DNA of 64,000 bases from Ophiobolus disseminans. Lineage: Eukaryota; Ascomycota; Dothideomycetes; Pleosporales; Phaeosphaeriaceae. Position numbers and translations under genes: made by a program. Below are positions 32,576 to 45,742 of the stretch, piece after piece (positions within the stretch are counted from its first letter, which is position 1; every line of letters starts with the position of its first letter). The stretch spans positions 453,870-517,869 of the forward strand of contig MU006230.1 of the NCBI GenBank assembly GCA_010093685.1. The letters are read 5' to 3'. The notes beneath the pieces are model-generated. The model searched no databases. It was not told where the DNA came from and saw only the letters and a program-made list of their open reading frames with translations.

Positions 32576-32583
32576 TATAAAAG
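32576..32583 (+). promoter_or_regulatory. TATA box of the alpha/beta hydrolase gene
   Basis: TATAAAAG lies 121 bp upstream of the ATG at 32704 and agrees with the consensus. Confidence 0.6.
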
Positions 32584-32703
32584 CAGAGGGATCACCAAGG
32601 TATTGACAAGAGCTACATCACAGAAAGCTCGACTCGTATCTGACCAACCCAAGCTTCATTCCACAGCCCTTAAACTCAACCGCAAGTCACCAAGTATCTC
32701 AAC

Positions 32704-33665
32704 ATGGCGCCCACCATGGTTATTGTTCCCGGATCTTTTGCTAGAAGCGAGATGTACGACCCCGTCGTGTTGCCTCTGCGCGAGACAGGGCATACCATCC
32801 ACGCGCTGGACCCGCCGTGCTACCCGAAGAGCCATAAAAAGGGCACACCGGCGCCGAGTATGTACGATGATGCGAAGTTCATCCAGGACTTTGTGGAGAG
32901 ATTGGCAGATAAGGGCGAAGACGTCGTGATATTTGCGCACAGCTATGGCGGTGAGTAGGAGCATTCCGAAGAATGTGAGAAGCCGTCCTAACATGACGCA
33001 GGTCTCCCTGCAACTGAATCGCTCAAAACAATCACCAAATCCGAGCGCTCGGCCCAAGGCAAACGAGGCGGCGTGATCCGCATCGCATACCTAACATGCA
33101 TTGTGCCCAAAGTTGGCGAAAACCTTGTCACGACGATCAGAGGCGGTGCCCCAGAAATGAGCGTCGATGAGGTAAGTTTCTTACCCGAAAAGCCAAATAC
33201 GATGGCGTCCAGAATGTTAGATCTAACATGTAAAGGATGACTGGCTCTATCAAGACGACGCCTCCATCACCGCGCGTCTATGCTTCAATTCGCTCAGCAG
33301 CGAAGAAGGCATAGCACTAGCCACCGAGCTGCTCATGCCGGGGAGACACTCGAGTGTTTCTTTCGGCGACAGCTTGACGTATCCCGGGTACAAAGACGTG
33401 CCCGTGTCGTGGTTCTTCTGCGAAGACGATGCTTGCATTACTCCAGAGGTCCAGCAGGTAAGTTTTGACGCATCAACTACCGGCCAGTGGGCATTGACTA
33501 AGCGATTGCCAGACTGCGATCAACGATATCGAGGAGGCGTGGAAAAGCACAGACAAAGCGGGCCAGAAGGTCGATGTTACGAGCGTGAAGTGCGATCATA
33601 TTCCGATTTACAGTGCGAGGGAGGAGTTGGAGAAGTGGATGGAGGGGTTGTTCAGTAAGACCTAG
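32704..33665 (+). CDS. alpha/beta hydrolase
   Basis: Four exons: 32704-32950, 33002-33171, 33236-33457 and 33513-33665, all GT-AG and in phase, giving 263 aa. The start VIVPGSFARSEMYDPV resembles the oxyanion-loop strand of the family. The nucleophile elbow is FAHSYGGL, with Ser near residue 80, split by intron 1. The VPVSWFFCEDDACITPEVQQ block supplies the likely acidic residue, and CDHIPIYS near the C-terminus the catalytic His. There is no signal peptide, so it is probably cytosolic. Relatives include esterases and salicylate- or zearalenone-hydrolase-like enzymes; the substrate is unknown. A strong TATA box and palindrome upstream suggest inducible expression. Confidence 0.85.
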
Positions 33666-34739
33666 ATCCTACCTGCTTGTTGATTTGCAGAGCAACGATT
33701 AGGATAGGAGATATTGATATGACTTGACTTCTGTTACTGGTGTCAAATTTCCTAGTCGATGGAAGGGCTTGTGATAAAGATCTGAGGTAGGAGCAGACTC
33801 GACATGAGTACCACGATAGCAGCAACGCTGGACTGTTGGCGTTAACAGCTGCAGGAAGGAGGGTTCGAGAGTTTCACACCGTCCGAAGGCGATGATCAAT
33901 AGCAACTACACCACCGCCATAATCGCCAACTAAACTTTGACCATCAAATCCGCGAAGCTGAACATTTAACATAGCCATTTCAATCGCTGACCTAGAACAT
34001 ACATCACATGTCTCACAGAGCATAGGGCATCCTCCACACCACTACACCTCTCATCTCCAGGCCGCAAAGCCTTGAATGTGTACCCACATCTCCACCTGAA
34101 CTCCAAACCTCATTCTTGACCTCACACGCCCGACCACTGAGGCCGCGCTACCCATCGTGAGGACGCAGCGATTGAGGCTGAAACCACCCACGCGCGGATA
34201 CCGGCCGTGCCTGTGCAACCAGCAGAAACAAATCCCAAGATCTTGGAAAGCCAGGAACGCAGCCGCTATCCGAATCGCGATGAGCAATGCGCTGCGCTTT
34301 AGATGGCGATGCCGCGTGCCGTCGTCAACATCCGTACTACTTGCTCTATGCACAACGAACCTCCCTGCACACTGCACGCCACCACCGCGCCATCATTGCG
34401 CCATCTCACCTAGCATTCTATACTCTATCTCTTTTATAACTCTTCCAGAAAGCCGAATCTTACGTGTGGTTGGGTGTTCATCAACGTCGCGCGCCACGTC
34501 GGCCCCTCGTTTCAAGCCCATCTGTAACCGATGGTGCGGCAGACCCTCGAAACGCGACACGCATGAAGCAAGACACCTGTGAAATAACCCGAGAAGCTCA
34601 GCCCGCCGCCGCGGATGCGTTTATAAGGATCTCGCAAGCTGGTTGCATGGTTATCTGCACTGCACTGCACTCTAATTGCTGCTTCTACGCACAACCTGCA
34701 CTTACAATCGTTTACCTGGAATACCGCTGTTGAGGAAAA
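33666..34739. other. intergenic region
   Basis: 1.07 kb. No supported gene. It contains the promoter of the CFEM gene with a TATA-like element at 34621. Confidence 0.4.
34621..34628 (+). promoter_or_regulatory. TATA-like element of the CFEM gene
   Basis: TTATAAGG lies 112 bp upstream of the ATG at 34740. Confidence 0.4.
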
Positions 34740-35157
34740 ATGAAAGTCGCATTATCGCTCGTTGCGATTGCTTTCGGTGCGGGGGCTGCGCTTGCGACGC
34801 CGGTGTCTGCGCGGAGTGCGTTGGTGAAGAGGTATGATATTGCAGCTGATGTAGCTGCGGTTGGGCAGTGTCCGGTATGTTTTGCATTGCCTTCCAAAAG
34901 AGCGACTGAGTAAGAAGCTGACAGATGCTATAGCTAGATTGCTGGACCGAAGCTGCTGGAAACGTGGACTGCGACCCCGAGGCCGACGACGCTTGTTTGT
35001 GTGGAACCTTTTTCGACGAAGTCTCGTCGTGTGCGGGCTCAACGTGTAATATTGGAGAGAATTTAGGTATGTCATTGCTTTGCTCCAAAAACAATGATGG
35101 GTACTGACTGCTTGGACTACAGCTGCGCTGGACTTTATGGAACAGGCATGCAACTGA
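34740..35157 (+). CDS. small secreted CFEM-domain protein
   Basis: Predicted exons 34740-34874, 34934-35066 and 35123-35157, all in phase, give a 100-aa protein. A signal peptide covers residues 1-19, followed by a short pro-region ending LVKR (Kex2-like). The mature part is a single CFEM domain with the eight expected cysteines: QCP, LDCW, VDC, DACLC (two), SSC, STC and a terminal QACN. The Asp of the DDACLC block is the position that ligates heme iron in known CFEM proteins. There is no GPI tail, so it should be freely secreted. CFEM proteins take part in heme capture, wall structure or host interaction; which applies here is unknown. The gene is split so finely that simple ORF calling misses it. 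Confidence 0.85.
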
Positions 35158-38100
35158 GAGAGGAATGATTGCTGGATGCGAGGAAGCACATGACGGATAG
35201 GATGACCCGTAGAAAGCAATGATACCCCACAAGTTCTTGGAATGCCACTTGATCGACGCACCTGCACTTTCGTCTCAATGTGCTAAAGCGGGAGATACTT
35301 CCTAGGAAGAGAACTGGCCACGTACCAGCCAGTGTGTGTGTGAGTCCAAGGTCTGTACCGAATTCCGTGCAAAGAATGAGTCACTCCATATGTCACAGAG
35401 GGCCCGTCTATCTTCAACGGCACTTGCGAATGTTGAATGGAAGAGCCAAGCTGCATTTGGTCTCCATATAGTCCCAATGTCTGCTCGTGGCGAAATTACA
35501 ATGGCGCGAAGATCCTAATAACTCGCCGATGCCAACATGATGCACCGCACTAGCATCTCTTTCCCCGCAACTAAAGTAGATCTGTAGATCGTCGATGTGC
35601 AACACCGATTTATTGCCGGATCTAAGGTCGGTATGTAGGCCGACATGCAGTGGATTGACGTAGAATAAAAACGAAATGAGAAAACAACGATAAGGTAAAG
35701 GAAATACTTGAGAACAGCTGACCGTAGAGCGTGTAGGGTTTACGGCTGAGGCTGCAGCACTTGCACATATGCATCAAACTTGTATCCATACGCGTTGCGT
35801 TGGTAAATGATTTGAACATGATATGGGGTGTGATCGACGTTGCTTATCATCGTGTTCAGAGATCGTCACATAGTCGATATTGCACGGACAGGTCCGTCCC
35901 TCGCCATGATGGCGCGATCATTGTGAAGTTGCTGACTTGGCAAACACAGCATATGCTTTACTTGTTTTCAGAACCACTGTGCTGACTTGTTGAGGCGTTG
36001 AGCAGCTTGGAGACCGCAACGAGGTTCACAACTCCTGCTGGGCACTGTCATCAAATGCGTACTTCTTTGCTGGATGGCACGCCCCCCAAAGACGTTGAGC
36101 TTCTGATGTCATTATGTGCAGTTCCTGGATCGCCACCGCTTCGCATCGGCCCTTATGCAAATCGCATCTTTTCGTGCGGGGCCCCGGAGAAAAGCTTGAA
36201 CTCGACGTGGATTGCCGAAGCGTGCATGAGGCTGTGAACATCGTTTTTCACCCGGGTTGCGCGTTACCTGCTCCCTCCGATGGTGCGTTGGACGCCAGCA
36301 TGACCTTTGAAGCCCCAACTCTCGGGGAATTGCGGTGAAACTGAACAATCGGTTGCCGATATAGCTGGAAAACCTTCCCGGCGGGGTTCGTTGAGCGAGC
36401 GGACGGCGACTATCGATGGGAGGAATTTCGGCGGCAAAGGTGTTCCGAATCAGCTTTTGCAAACTGATAGCTCACTCAACTGGTGGCTGAAGCTGAAACT
36501 GCGAAACGTTGTATGCGCATGGACAATCCAGCGCTGACTCGAGCTGAGGGTGGATGAATTTCGGCATTGATTCGAGGCTCCTGAATCCTAAATTTTGGAG
36601 TGTGGTTTTGATGGTACCTTGCAGAAGGTCCACACATGTCGGGTTGCTGCAAGAGGAAGCGCCACCAGCGTCACATGTGGCAGCGGAGGACCCATTTTTG
36701 CGTTCCGACAACGCCCGAAATCTACGTCCACGTGTAGCGCAGAAGTGACGTTCCATTTAGCTGGCTGGCCTGTGTCACATTTGCGGCTCGGCGTAGGCAT
36801 TTCTTCGGAATAAGCACCCTGGCCGGAAACCTGTCCTGTTCTAACAGCGGGGCGAGCTATTGAGGGGCCAAGGATGCTGTCAAATTTTTCTAGAGGGACT
36901 GATAAGAGTAGCGGACCCAGATTCAGCAAAGCGCAGAAATACAACAGTCATGTGCCTCAAGAGTGCTGCGAACGTGAAGGCGTTGTACGCAGGTGGACGA
37001 CGTGATGAAATAGCACCGCCGACATGGGCGTCATATGCGGAGTAGACGGACCGTCGCAGGGCGTTGCAGCGGAGCCTTGACTGGACGAGCCCCCCCACGA
37101 TCTGCTCAAATGCCAAAGCCAAGGATAGGGGAACCCCGCCAACTCGATCCAAGTCAAGCGAGTGGAGATACGACTCGAGCGCGGACGTCGCCTGCTCGAA
37201 CTCGGCCGACCAATCTGAGTCGTGGACATGGTGTCGTGATCTGGGCTGACTTGTTGCGTGCTGCGAGGCAGATGAAGGACCATTCTGCCTGTATCTATCG
37301 GCTGGAGGACGATGCTCGGCACAGGTGGCCCTGCGTTGGTTCACCGACTTCATCTGAGCGCACGGGAGATGCAGCATCGCAAGCGGGCCGTAGAGTGTGA
37401 TGCGAGTCGGGTCGGTAGCACCCTGACCTTCACCGGCGACCCCTGTTGAGCAGCAGCGATATTGCCATGTCGTCGTGAAGGTGTGGTGAAGCGGCAGAAT
37501 GTTGGATGTTGACTTTGCTTATTCTACGCGTATAGTGCCCCAGAGTCGAGTCCCCACACGCCCTCCTGGAGATCTCCTGTGGTGCAAGCCACCTGGGTAA
37601 ATATCAGGTTGGCACTATTGGCCATCTGACTGTGATGCGTGTGAGAGGACAGAGGGGAGATGCATCCCACGACTCCAATGCCTCCAGCCAAGGAAAGTGC
37701 TGTGCTGGGGCTGCTCCGTGGACGTTGGTCGCAGAGAGGGCCAGTGAGAATGCTCGTCTGCCTTGTATGCACGATGAAAGCAGGATCCTCAAGGGTGGTT
37801 GATTGCTGTCCTGGATGCTGCGCTCAGTCAGTCCCAATAGTCACCGTTACACGTCGTGGCACGTCCGCTCCTGCCTGCTGAAACGAGAGAGGAAGGGACA
37901 GCACCTATAACAGCAGCTGTGTTTGGTGAAGACGCTGCCAGTTTCCCCATGCCCGCCCACATCTTTCTCCATCTTTCTTAAACAGCCCCCATAGCACTGC
38001 CACACTCCTCGGTCGCACCGGGTTCTGCCTCTCACTGCTCACGTACGCTCATGCACACGGTGTGCTGGCCACACATCAGACAAGCCCCTGGCCTTATCAC

Positions 38101-38686
38101 AGCAGCACGTTTTGCTTCTCCACCAAAGCCTCACGAAGCCACTGCAACATTGACGCATCGACTGCCCTGCTCGCCGACCTTCACCGCTACGGGCTACCGA
38201 AAACTCAGCTGCAAATTTCTTGTGCAAGAGGTCCGGCTCACCCAACAGTTGCGTGCGTGCTCCACCGGCACCAGAAGAGCAAGTTTGGCGTGCACCCATC
38301 TTCGCACCGCCATCCCATCTCGACCCCCAAACAGCCACAGCGCGGCACCGCACACTGCCTGCAGCAAAATCAAAGTAAAAAGACGCCATTGCGCCTCCCA
38401 CCACCGCCAGCCCGCCCCTGCGTCGGCCTGCACTCGGCTCCAGATTGCGGGCTCTCCGCAACAGTCATCATTTGCAGCCCCGCTAGACTGATACCGACCG
38501 GGCAAGCCAAGCCTCTTTGGTGCCGCTTTTGTTTCTCAATTCTCGCTCCGAGCGATCCTCGTCTGCGTCAGCACGTACCCTCGTCGTCACCCCCACACAC
38601 TGTGCCTAGCGTCCCTGTCCTCTCCATTCATACATATACCCGACCCCCATCCACTTCCCCCGACTTTCTACGCTTGATCTGATCAC
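35158..38686. other. gene-poor region upstream of creA
   Basis: 3.5 kb without a convincing gene. A 165-codon minus-strand ORF at 36880-37377 starts with ATG but shows no domain. The last ~700 bases are C-rich and contain several ATGs, so they probably form a long creA leader with upstream ORFs. Sites fitting the CreA consensus SYGGRG occur at 37538-37543 and 37552-37557 (reverse) and at 37705-37710 (forward). Confidence 0.45.
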
Positions 38687-40013
38687 ATGTCATCCTCCAC
38701 CCACCTAGGTTTCGACAACCTACTCAACCCAGAGACCATCCAAGAACAACAACAATACTCCGCCACACCCGCTGCAACCACGTCCATGGCTACTGCTACC
38801 GTGAGCCTCATGGCTCCTCTGCTGCAGAACGCCCCTCAGCAAGGCCACGATGAGTCCCGACAGGACCTTCCACGCCCCTACAAATGCCCCCTCTGCGACA
38901 AGGCCTTCCACCGTCTTGAGCACCAGACCCGTCACATTCGAACTCACACCGGAGAGAAGCCGCATGCATGCAACTTCCCCGGTTGCACAAAACGATTTTC
39001 ACGTTCGGATGAACTTACTCGGTACGCTTTTTAGTGCTGATTTGACCATACTCTTTCTAACACCATACAGGCACTCGAGAATACACAATAACCCCAACTC
39101 GCGGAGAGGCAAAGGCCAGCACCATGCTGCTGCCCACCAGGCTGCTGTTGCCGCCGTCCAGGCTGGCCTCATGGAGCCAGGCGCAGGCCTCGCCCACATG
39201 ATGCCTCCTCCAACAAAGCCTATTTCACGCAGTGCACCCAGCTCGAACATTGGGTCTCCAAACGTTTCGCCTCCCCATTCGTTCTCCAATTACTCGCCGA
39301 ATATGGGCAACGATCTCGCAGCGTACCGCCACGGAGGCCACAGCACCAGCCCTAACGCCCTGTCAAGAAACATGGATCTGCTCGCCGACGCTGCGTCGAG
39401 GCTCGAGCAGCGACCTCACCACCAGTCGCATTCAAGTAGACATCATCTTACCAGTGGCTATCATCCGTACAACCACCGCCTGCCAGGGCTCTCACAGTAC
39501 GCCTATTCGTCGCAGCCAATGTCGAGATCGCACTCCCACGAAGACGACGACCCGTATGCGCACAGGATGACAAAGAAGTCAAGACCGGGCTCGCCCATGT
39601 CGACGGCCCCGCCCTCGCCAACATTCTCGCACGATTCAGCTAGCCCCACACCCGACCACACTCCACTTGCGACCCCAGCGCACTCACCACGACTTCGACC
39701 CCACGGATTCAGTGATTTGCAACTGCCGCATCTGCGTCATTTGAGCCTCAACCAGAACTTTGTTCCTGCGCTCGCCCCCATGGAGCCGAACACAGATCGC
39801 GAAGAGCGCTATGTTGCGCCTCAGTCATCTGGCCTGCGAATCGGCGACATCATTTCAAGATCCGATGGGACACAGCGGAAGCTACCAGTTCCACAGGTCC
39901 CCAAGCTGGCCGTCCAGGATCTTCTCAATGGCCCTAGCTCAAGCGGCTTTTCGTCTGGCAACTCGTCCTCAACCCCTTCGTTAGCCGGCGAGGATCTCGC
40001 GCACCGTACGTAA
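38687..40013 (+). CDS. creA: CreA/Mig1 carbon catabolite repressor, C2H2 zinc finger
   Basis: DNA-binding repressor of genes for alternative carbon use. Exons 38687-39021 and 39071-40013 (intron 49 nt, phase 2) give 425 aa, the usual CreA size. Two C2H2 fingers lie at about residues 66-120: YKCPLCDKAFHRLEHQTRH, the linker THTGEKPH, then CNFPGCTKRFSRSDELTRHS. The intron interrupts the second finger exactly at LTR|HSRIH. Downstream are the NPNSRRGKGQ basic segment, an alanine-rich stretch, and Ser/Pro-rich sequence ending in the short leucine-containing VQDLLNGP motif near the C-terminus. It binds 5'-SYGGRG in known fungi; such sites upstream are compatible with self-regulation. Confidence 0.95.
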
Positions 40014-43000
40014 CCTGGCACTCAACTCACAGCATGTATTGGCGTTCTGGAAGCATTCCCTGGAGGATTTTCTGTTTAGCGAAGCGTTGAATTACCATGG
40101 TTCATAGACACGAGGGTAACGCCTGCGACATATGACGATTTCATTAGCACATGCTCTTCTTGGGTCCTGGGTTCGTTGAAACGACCACTACCCCTTAGCT
40201 TTCTAGACTTTGTTTCGCTTCAATACCCCGCGGATATCCTCGCGATGCGCAGTCTTGTATAAGTTCCACTCAGTTTTGTTGGCTAGTAAGCCCCGGGGTT
40301 GTAGGGATGGCTGCTTATTGGCTGGCGAATAGTTAGATAGAATCCCTCAGCTCAGCGCGTAATCGAAACCCCATGCACAGTCATTCATTCCACGGCCCAT
40401 TACGAGATTCTTAGGTATACAGAACCCCCCCTTGCGCCCAGTTGACGTGATTCTGGGCCCCGGTGATGCAACGAGAATCATTCGTAGCAGGGAACAAGGC
40501 ATTCGCACCCAAGGCTCTGGGACCAGCCTATCTCTCCACACCACACATCCAGCCCATCTTCCCCGCAGATACACTACCAAGGTTGGTACACAAAGAGTGG
40601 GATTGCTTTTGTCAGGAGAGCATCATCACACATCACGACAAATACTCCGCACTGGCACCCACATTCTGTGACACGCAGCCCACACTGCGGGTGGTCTCAG
40701 CCCGAAGGCCGCAACATGCGCAGACATGGCGGTGAGAAGATGAGAGAGCATTGCGAATCACGGAGTCTCTCCACGCCAACAATGTCTCACTCGCCCTTCG
40801 TTGTGCGACCACACACTCCACGCACTGCTGCTATTCCTGTTCGCACCCTCCTGCCTAGGGGGTGGTGGCAGGGGGCGGGGCAACGTGATACGAGCACGAT
40901 AAGGCTCGATGAGTAGGACGTGGGAATACGTACTCCGCACTTTAGGTGACTTTCTCCGCAATTGCATGAGGGCCAGGTTAGAGACAGGGTGCATGACGGA
41001 CTAGCGCCAATCACGACAGGGCGGGTGCGCCTCATGGGTCGTGGTTTCCGAACTCGGAAGGTACGACCAGGAGTGACATGCCTCGTCCTCGAACTCATTT
41101 TCCAAGCTCAATTTCCGACGAAGCCATCCTGGGCGCGCATCTATCAACCGCAGCACTGGCCCTATCATTCACTGCTCGGCCACCGTCGGTGTTCGCACAC
41201 GTTGCATTTTCGCAGCTTTGCCGATGGTCCAGCCAATGTACCGCACCGTGTACCTTATCGCACCATCTCGGCTACTCTGGCTGAATTCATCTCAACACTT
41301 GGGAGTTATGCACCCCAGACTGCAGCGCACTTCTCCACATTCGCTATCTCTGCGGCATGACGATCACTGGCGTTGGAGATGGCTTAATCGGCAGGTATGG
41401 CGGGATGTTTTCCGTCGTTGCGACGATGCTAGCTGGCTGGACTCGCGAACCGTGGGTGATTCTGCTGGCAGTCGGCCCGCGATGCGCGACACATACGTCA
41501 GTAGGAAGTGCGTCTCGCGGGATCCCATCTTGAGAGAGCCGCCGCCAGCAATCGCACATCCATGCTGAGATGACAGAGGATGAATGGGCGCCAGCGCTTG
41601 CTATCGGCACATGCCACCAATCTGTCATCTCGAGCTCCGCACTGCCTCTCATGAGAAAGCACCAATGTACGCGCAGATATCCGCACCGTGTCCACTAGTT
41701 CCACAAACTCAAACTCCTTTACAAAGAGTCAGCGCACGATAAGCAAAACACTAAGTGCTCCACACATCCGACACGTCTCACGGAAATCACTCCAGAGTCC
41801 GACCGGCTTTCTACAACCGCCCCCAACCAACGCTTTCACATCCACCGATATCGTTTTCGTTGGTCCACCGGACTTTTGCTCTGGTAAATTCACCAAGCCC
41901 CGCCCCTTGCTACATCGGCCCCGTCTAGCGAGCTTCTAGACGCTTCCCCTTCCCGTAACCCGGCCACGATCTTCCTCGCGTCGCGGCTTGCCTGTGGGGT
42001 CTCCACACTTCCGCTGCCGTCGCACTTTCCTCTCCTGCACCAAGTATGCCCGTGAAAGGGGAACAGTGGCGCAGATAAGGCCGGGTCTGTGCCATACCAA
42101 AAGGATTCGAGGCGGATTATCTCGCTCGCATCGAGACAGCAAAGATGTTCCGAAGAATTTGCGCCAATGGGAGCACTCATCTCGAATCGTGGAGTGGAGG
42201 GTACGCTGCTCAATCTGGCTGCGGTTCCGCCAGCGCAGAGTCTGGATCACATGCTTGCGGCGGAATGTGGAGAACACTTCACCCGCCCCAGCATCCTTCG
42301 CTGAAGCCTGAAGAAGTCGGTGTTCTTCCGACCGGAGCCCTTGCCATGGAAGAATAGGAAGAAGACTTAGCGCGCGACAGAGGCCCGCTTCCTCCGCTCG
42401 CTCGCTACATCCAAAGGCGAAGGACGACCTTTTGTCGGATGTGCGCGATGTGGAGTCACGTTCCTTTCGCCCTTGCATCGACCCCTTCATGTCGAATGTT
42501 CGGCGGACGTTCTGTTGCATCGGCATGTCCCGTCATCAAAACAACGGAGGAACTACCAGAACGTCAGTTCCAAAGTACCTGTTGAGCTGCAACAATTAGC
42601 AATACTCAATCTATGTCCCGCTGCGCAATGCAAGACAGTGCGTACCCGCAGGATCTGGCGCAACGTTGTTCATCTATGGAGCCAGGTCGCTGGAATCCGA
42701 TCCGCGAAGCGAAACGATCCCAGTTCGGATTTGCTTGCTCAATCTATTTTGCAGATCAGGTACTCTCAACGGTCGTATAATGGAAGTAGTCTGCATGCGC
42801 TGGAGTGAACCAGCGGTCAGGACTGCGGAGAGCTGTCATACTATGGTTTGACGTTGACAGCAGCGTCTCAACAACAGCATAGAATGCGGAGTCTCCTTCT
42901 GCCCGTTTACATATTATCGGAACTCGTTCTCTCCCGACAATTCCTCCGCATCGCAATATGGGAAACAACACCAAAACATCCAAGATCACGATCCCACACA

Positions 43001-45742
43001 AAGCCTGACCTCACCATGACGAGCGCACACCTTCACATGTTGCTGCTCCGCGTATCAAGTCCTACGCAGTATGCACGTCAACAAAACTCTGCATTGAAGT
43101 GCTGCAGCTCAATCAAACCCCACCGCCACTTCAACACCACGTTGCCATGCTATCTCTCTCTTATCTCTTCCAACGCCCTGTTTCCACAGCAGCGACGTAT
43201 CAGCGCATTTACACCGCACACACCGCAATCTAATTTCTCGCCAATCTGGCCAATATGCGCGGGTAAATATCTACGAAGCGCACGATTGATGAAAAGTCGC
43301 GGGCATGAACACGTTGCACATATGCAAGTCAGCGGACGTCAAACAACAACCAACATGCGAAGTATATTGCTCGTCAAATTTGTACCAAAGTATATTTAGA
43401 CGACAGCTGAGACGGACGGACCCTGGGTCGTTGGAAACAGGTTACGAGCCGCTACTAGAGTACTTTGCATGTTGTTGGGAAGCGGAGTAGACAATGCTTC
43501 GTACCTTGCATGGCGTCAATCATCAAGTCTGTCGCAACTCACGACACCTCGACTGACATGTGAAACACCTGCGCTCGCGACCCCCACGCACCACGCTTGG
43601 CCGGATGAAATACCCCAGGGCGACGCATGCACCCTCGGTTCGTTGTTCGCTTCGCTTCGCGGTATTGCGGACCGGCTATTGACGAATTGCCGCTTTGTTG
43701 AGCTGTGGTACCTCGGGCTAAGTACCTGGCCACTTCATCCAGGCGGATGAATACCGCCTCAACATGTACCGCCGAAGACACGTTTCAGCGCTGCACGATC
43801 TGGTAGGCGGAGAAATGCTGCTTTGGGCGACGATCGGAGGTACTGATGTCGGAGCGGGAGAAGCACCGCGGTTGCTCCGATTCTCCACACTCACTAGGTA
43901 CCTGTTGTGGGCGAATTGAATCGGGTTGCGGCTCTGCGCGTGCGAGTAGATGTTCCGGTGGCTTGTCTTGTGAAAGCACCGGACTTTGGATCGAGTGTGG
44001 AGCATTGGGGAAGGGCTCGGGTGAAATCGGTACGTACCTTTGATACTGATGATGACGCTGACGGACTCCACAATCACCAGACGAATTTGCACATGTTGAA
44101 CATGTGCATTGAATGACTGCCACGGCAACACTACAACCGTCTACGACCGAGGATGAAGTCTGATTGCCGCCCTATCGAAACCCTGCTTCCCTTAGGTAGG
44201 ACAAAAGCAAGATCAAAGCTCACGGAGTCAAAGGCTTTACCACAAAGGCGATCCTGGGTCAAGAGCCTTACCCTTGCAGAACGTCATCTATGGGCTTTCA
44301 TGATGGGACAAAGTCTTCCATGATAGTGCTACATTTCACATGCAGAATATGACACTCCCCTAATGGCATCACTTCAAGTCAGGCGATATGTTCTCCACCA
44401 CAGCGCATAGCACCGCTTTAACGCGTCCATCATGAAGAGCGACAGACCACTATAGACACCCCAGCCAATTGCAACGCAGTCATGGCCTAGTAGGGCAAAC
44501 CGCGGGTATCTTATGCTTTGCCTCATGCACCTTCACATACACACCAGCTTTACATGCTACATGATCTGTCACACTCCTTGAGCCAGCATGCCCGCCGTTC
44601 AGCACGATGTTTACATCGATACCGTGTCTTGTGCCATTAAGTCATGATATGACGACGATGGCAAAGCACCACACTACCATCGCTGGTAGTAGCATAGAAC
44701 TGTGCGATGTAGATAAAGTAACCTCACTGTAAGTTAACTTAATGCAGGTACAGCATCCGCAGCATTGGCTATCATGTATATACTCACAGCATGTTGAGCT
44801 CGGAACAACATGGACTAGACAAAAAAGTCTCGACATCTTTGCCACATACCCGGCTTCGACAGAACACTACGCACACGCAGCAACGGAACATGATATGCAC
44901 GCCATATCACCTCAAAACAAGCACTCAAGTTCACTGCTCACACAGCGTAGCGCAAATATACTCCATCCACAACAATAACATCCTCCCCAACGACCTCTAC
45001 ATGTTACAAGAACTCGTGCCCCACTGCCTGGTACTCATCAGGAAAGTTGTATATCCTCATAGTACTCTAACCCTGTAACATATATAACAGGTCTATGTGG
45101 ACAGCCAGGTCTGTATAAGCTCGGCTACGAATAATTGTAATACAGAACAATATCCACCCCTACTATACTATAGGTACATACACATGCTACAACCCACGAC
45201 GAAACATCCTCCCGTCCAAGCGAACCAGGTACGAAACGTAGTGACTACACGCTCGAGATATATCGCGCTCGCTATAGGCCCAATCGAGGCATATTGTGTA
45301 ATCGTATACGACCGAATAGGATGTGAAACAGCGGGAACGCAGCGTCCGCATGGCGCATCGGGAAACCGCATGTGTAAGCGGCGTTACACGGAAACGAACT
45401 TCACGACGGCGAGGTGGTACAGGGTATCACAGTTGTCGACGTATGGTGATATACATGGGATGACGAGGGACTTGAGCATCGAGCATTGCGCGTGTAAGTC
45501 ACCTTCATGCACAATCACGCACGTGGGGTATTTGGGCACCACGGAGAAATTGATTGCAAGACGATAATGTACATCGCTACACGCAATCACGCACAATGCC
45601 ATCATGGCAGATGTGCAAGCTCGAGGCTTCGGATCGGTATTCAATGTCGCGAGCAAAAGCATCTTTTGCATCATCGTCATTTCGCATTCGCTTCCCAATC
45701 TCGGTCAACCCCAACACAATGCCGTACCCCGAAAGCCCTGTT
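40014..45742. other. gene-poor region downstream of creA
   Basis: 5.7 kb, the longest stretch without a supported gene. ORFs up to 196 codons occur (for example 41936-42526 minus, 42848-43399 plus), but they have scattered residue composition, no domain and no sensible splice partners. No transposon ends, tRNA, rRNA or tandem repeats were seen. It may contain non-coding RNAs or decayed sequence. Confidence 0.4.

Larger units (their letters stand above)
31965..32703. other. intergenic region with regulatory elements
   Basis: 739 bp upstream of the alpha/beta hydrolase gene. It holds a perfect inverted repeat at 32454-32470 and a TATA box at 32576-32583, listed separately. Confidence 0.5.

Noticed and set aside
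36880..37377. 165-codon minus-strand ORF upstream of creA
   Set aside because: Has an ATG, but no recognisable domain, neighbours or splice structure; too weak to annotate.
38051..38682. Overlapping ORFs of 146 and 206 codons before creA
   Set aside because: Lie in the C-rich presumed leader; more likely untranslated or uORF sequence than genes.
41936..43399. 196-codon minus and 183-codon plus ORFs in the desert after creA
   Set aside because: Composition rich in Arg, Ser and Cys as expected by chance; no domain or supporting context.
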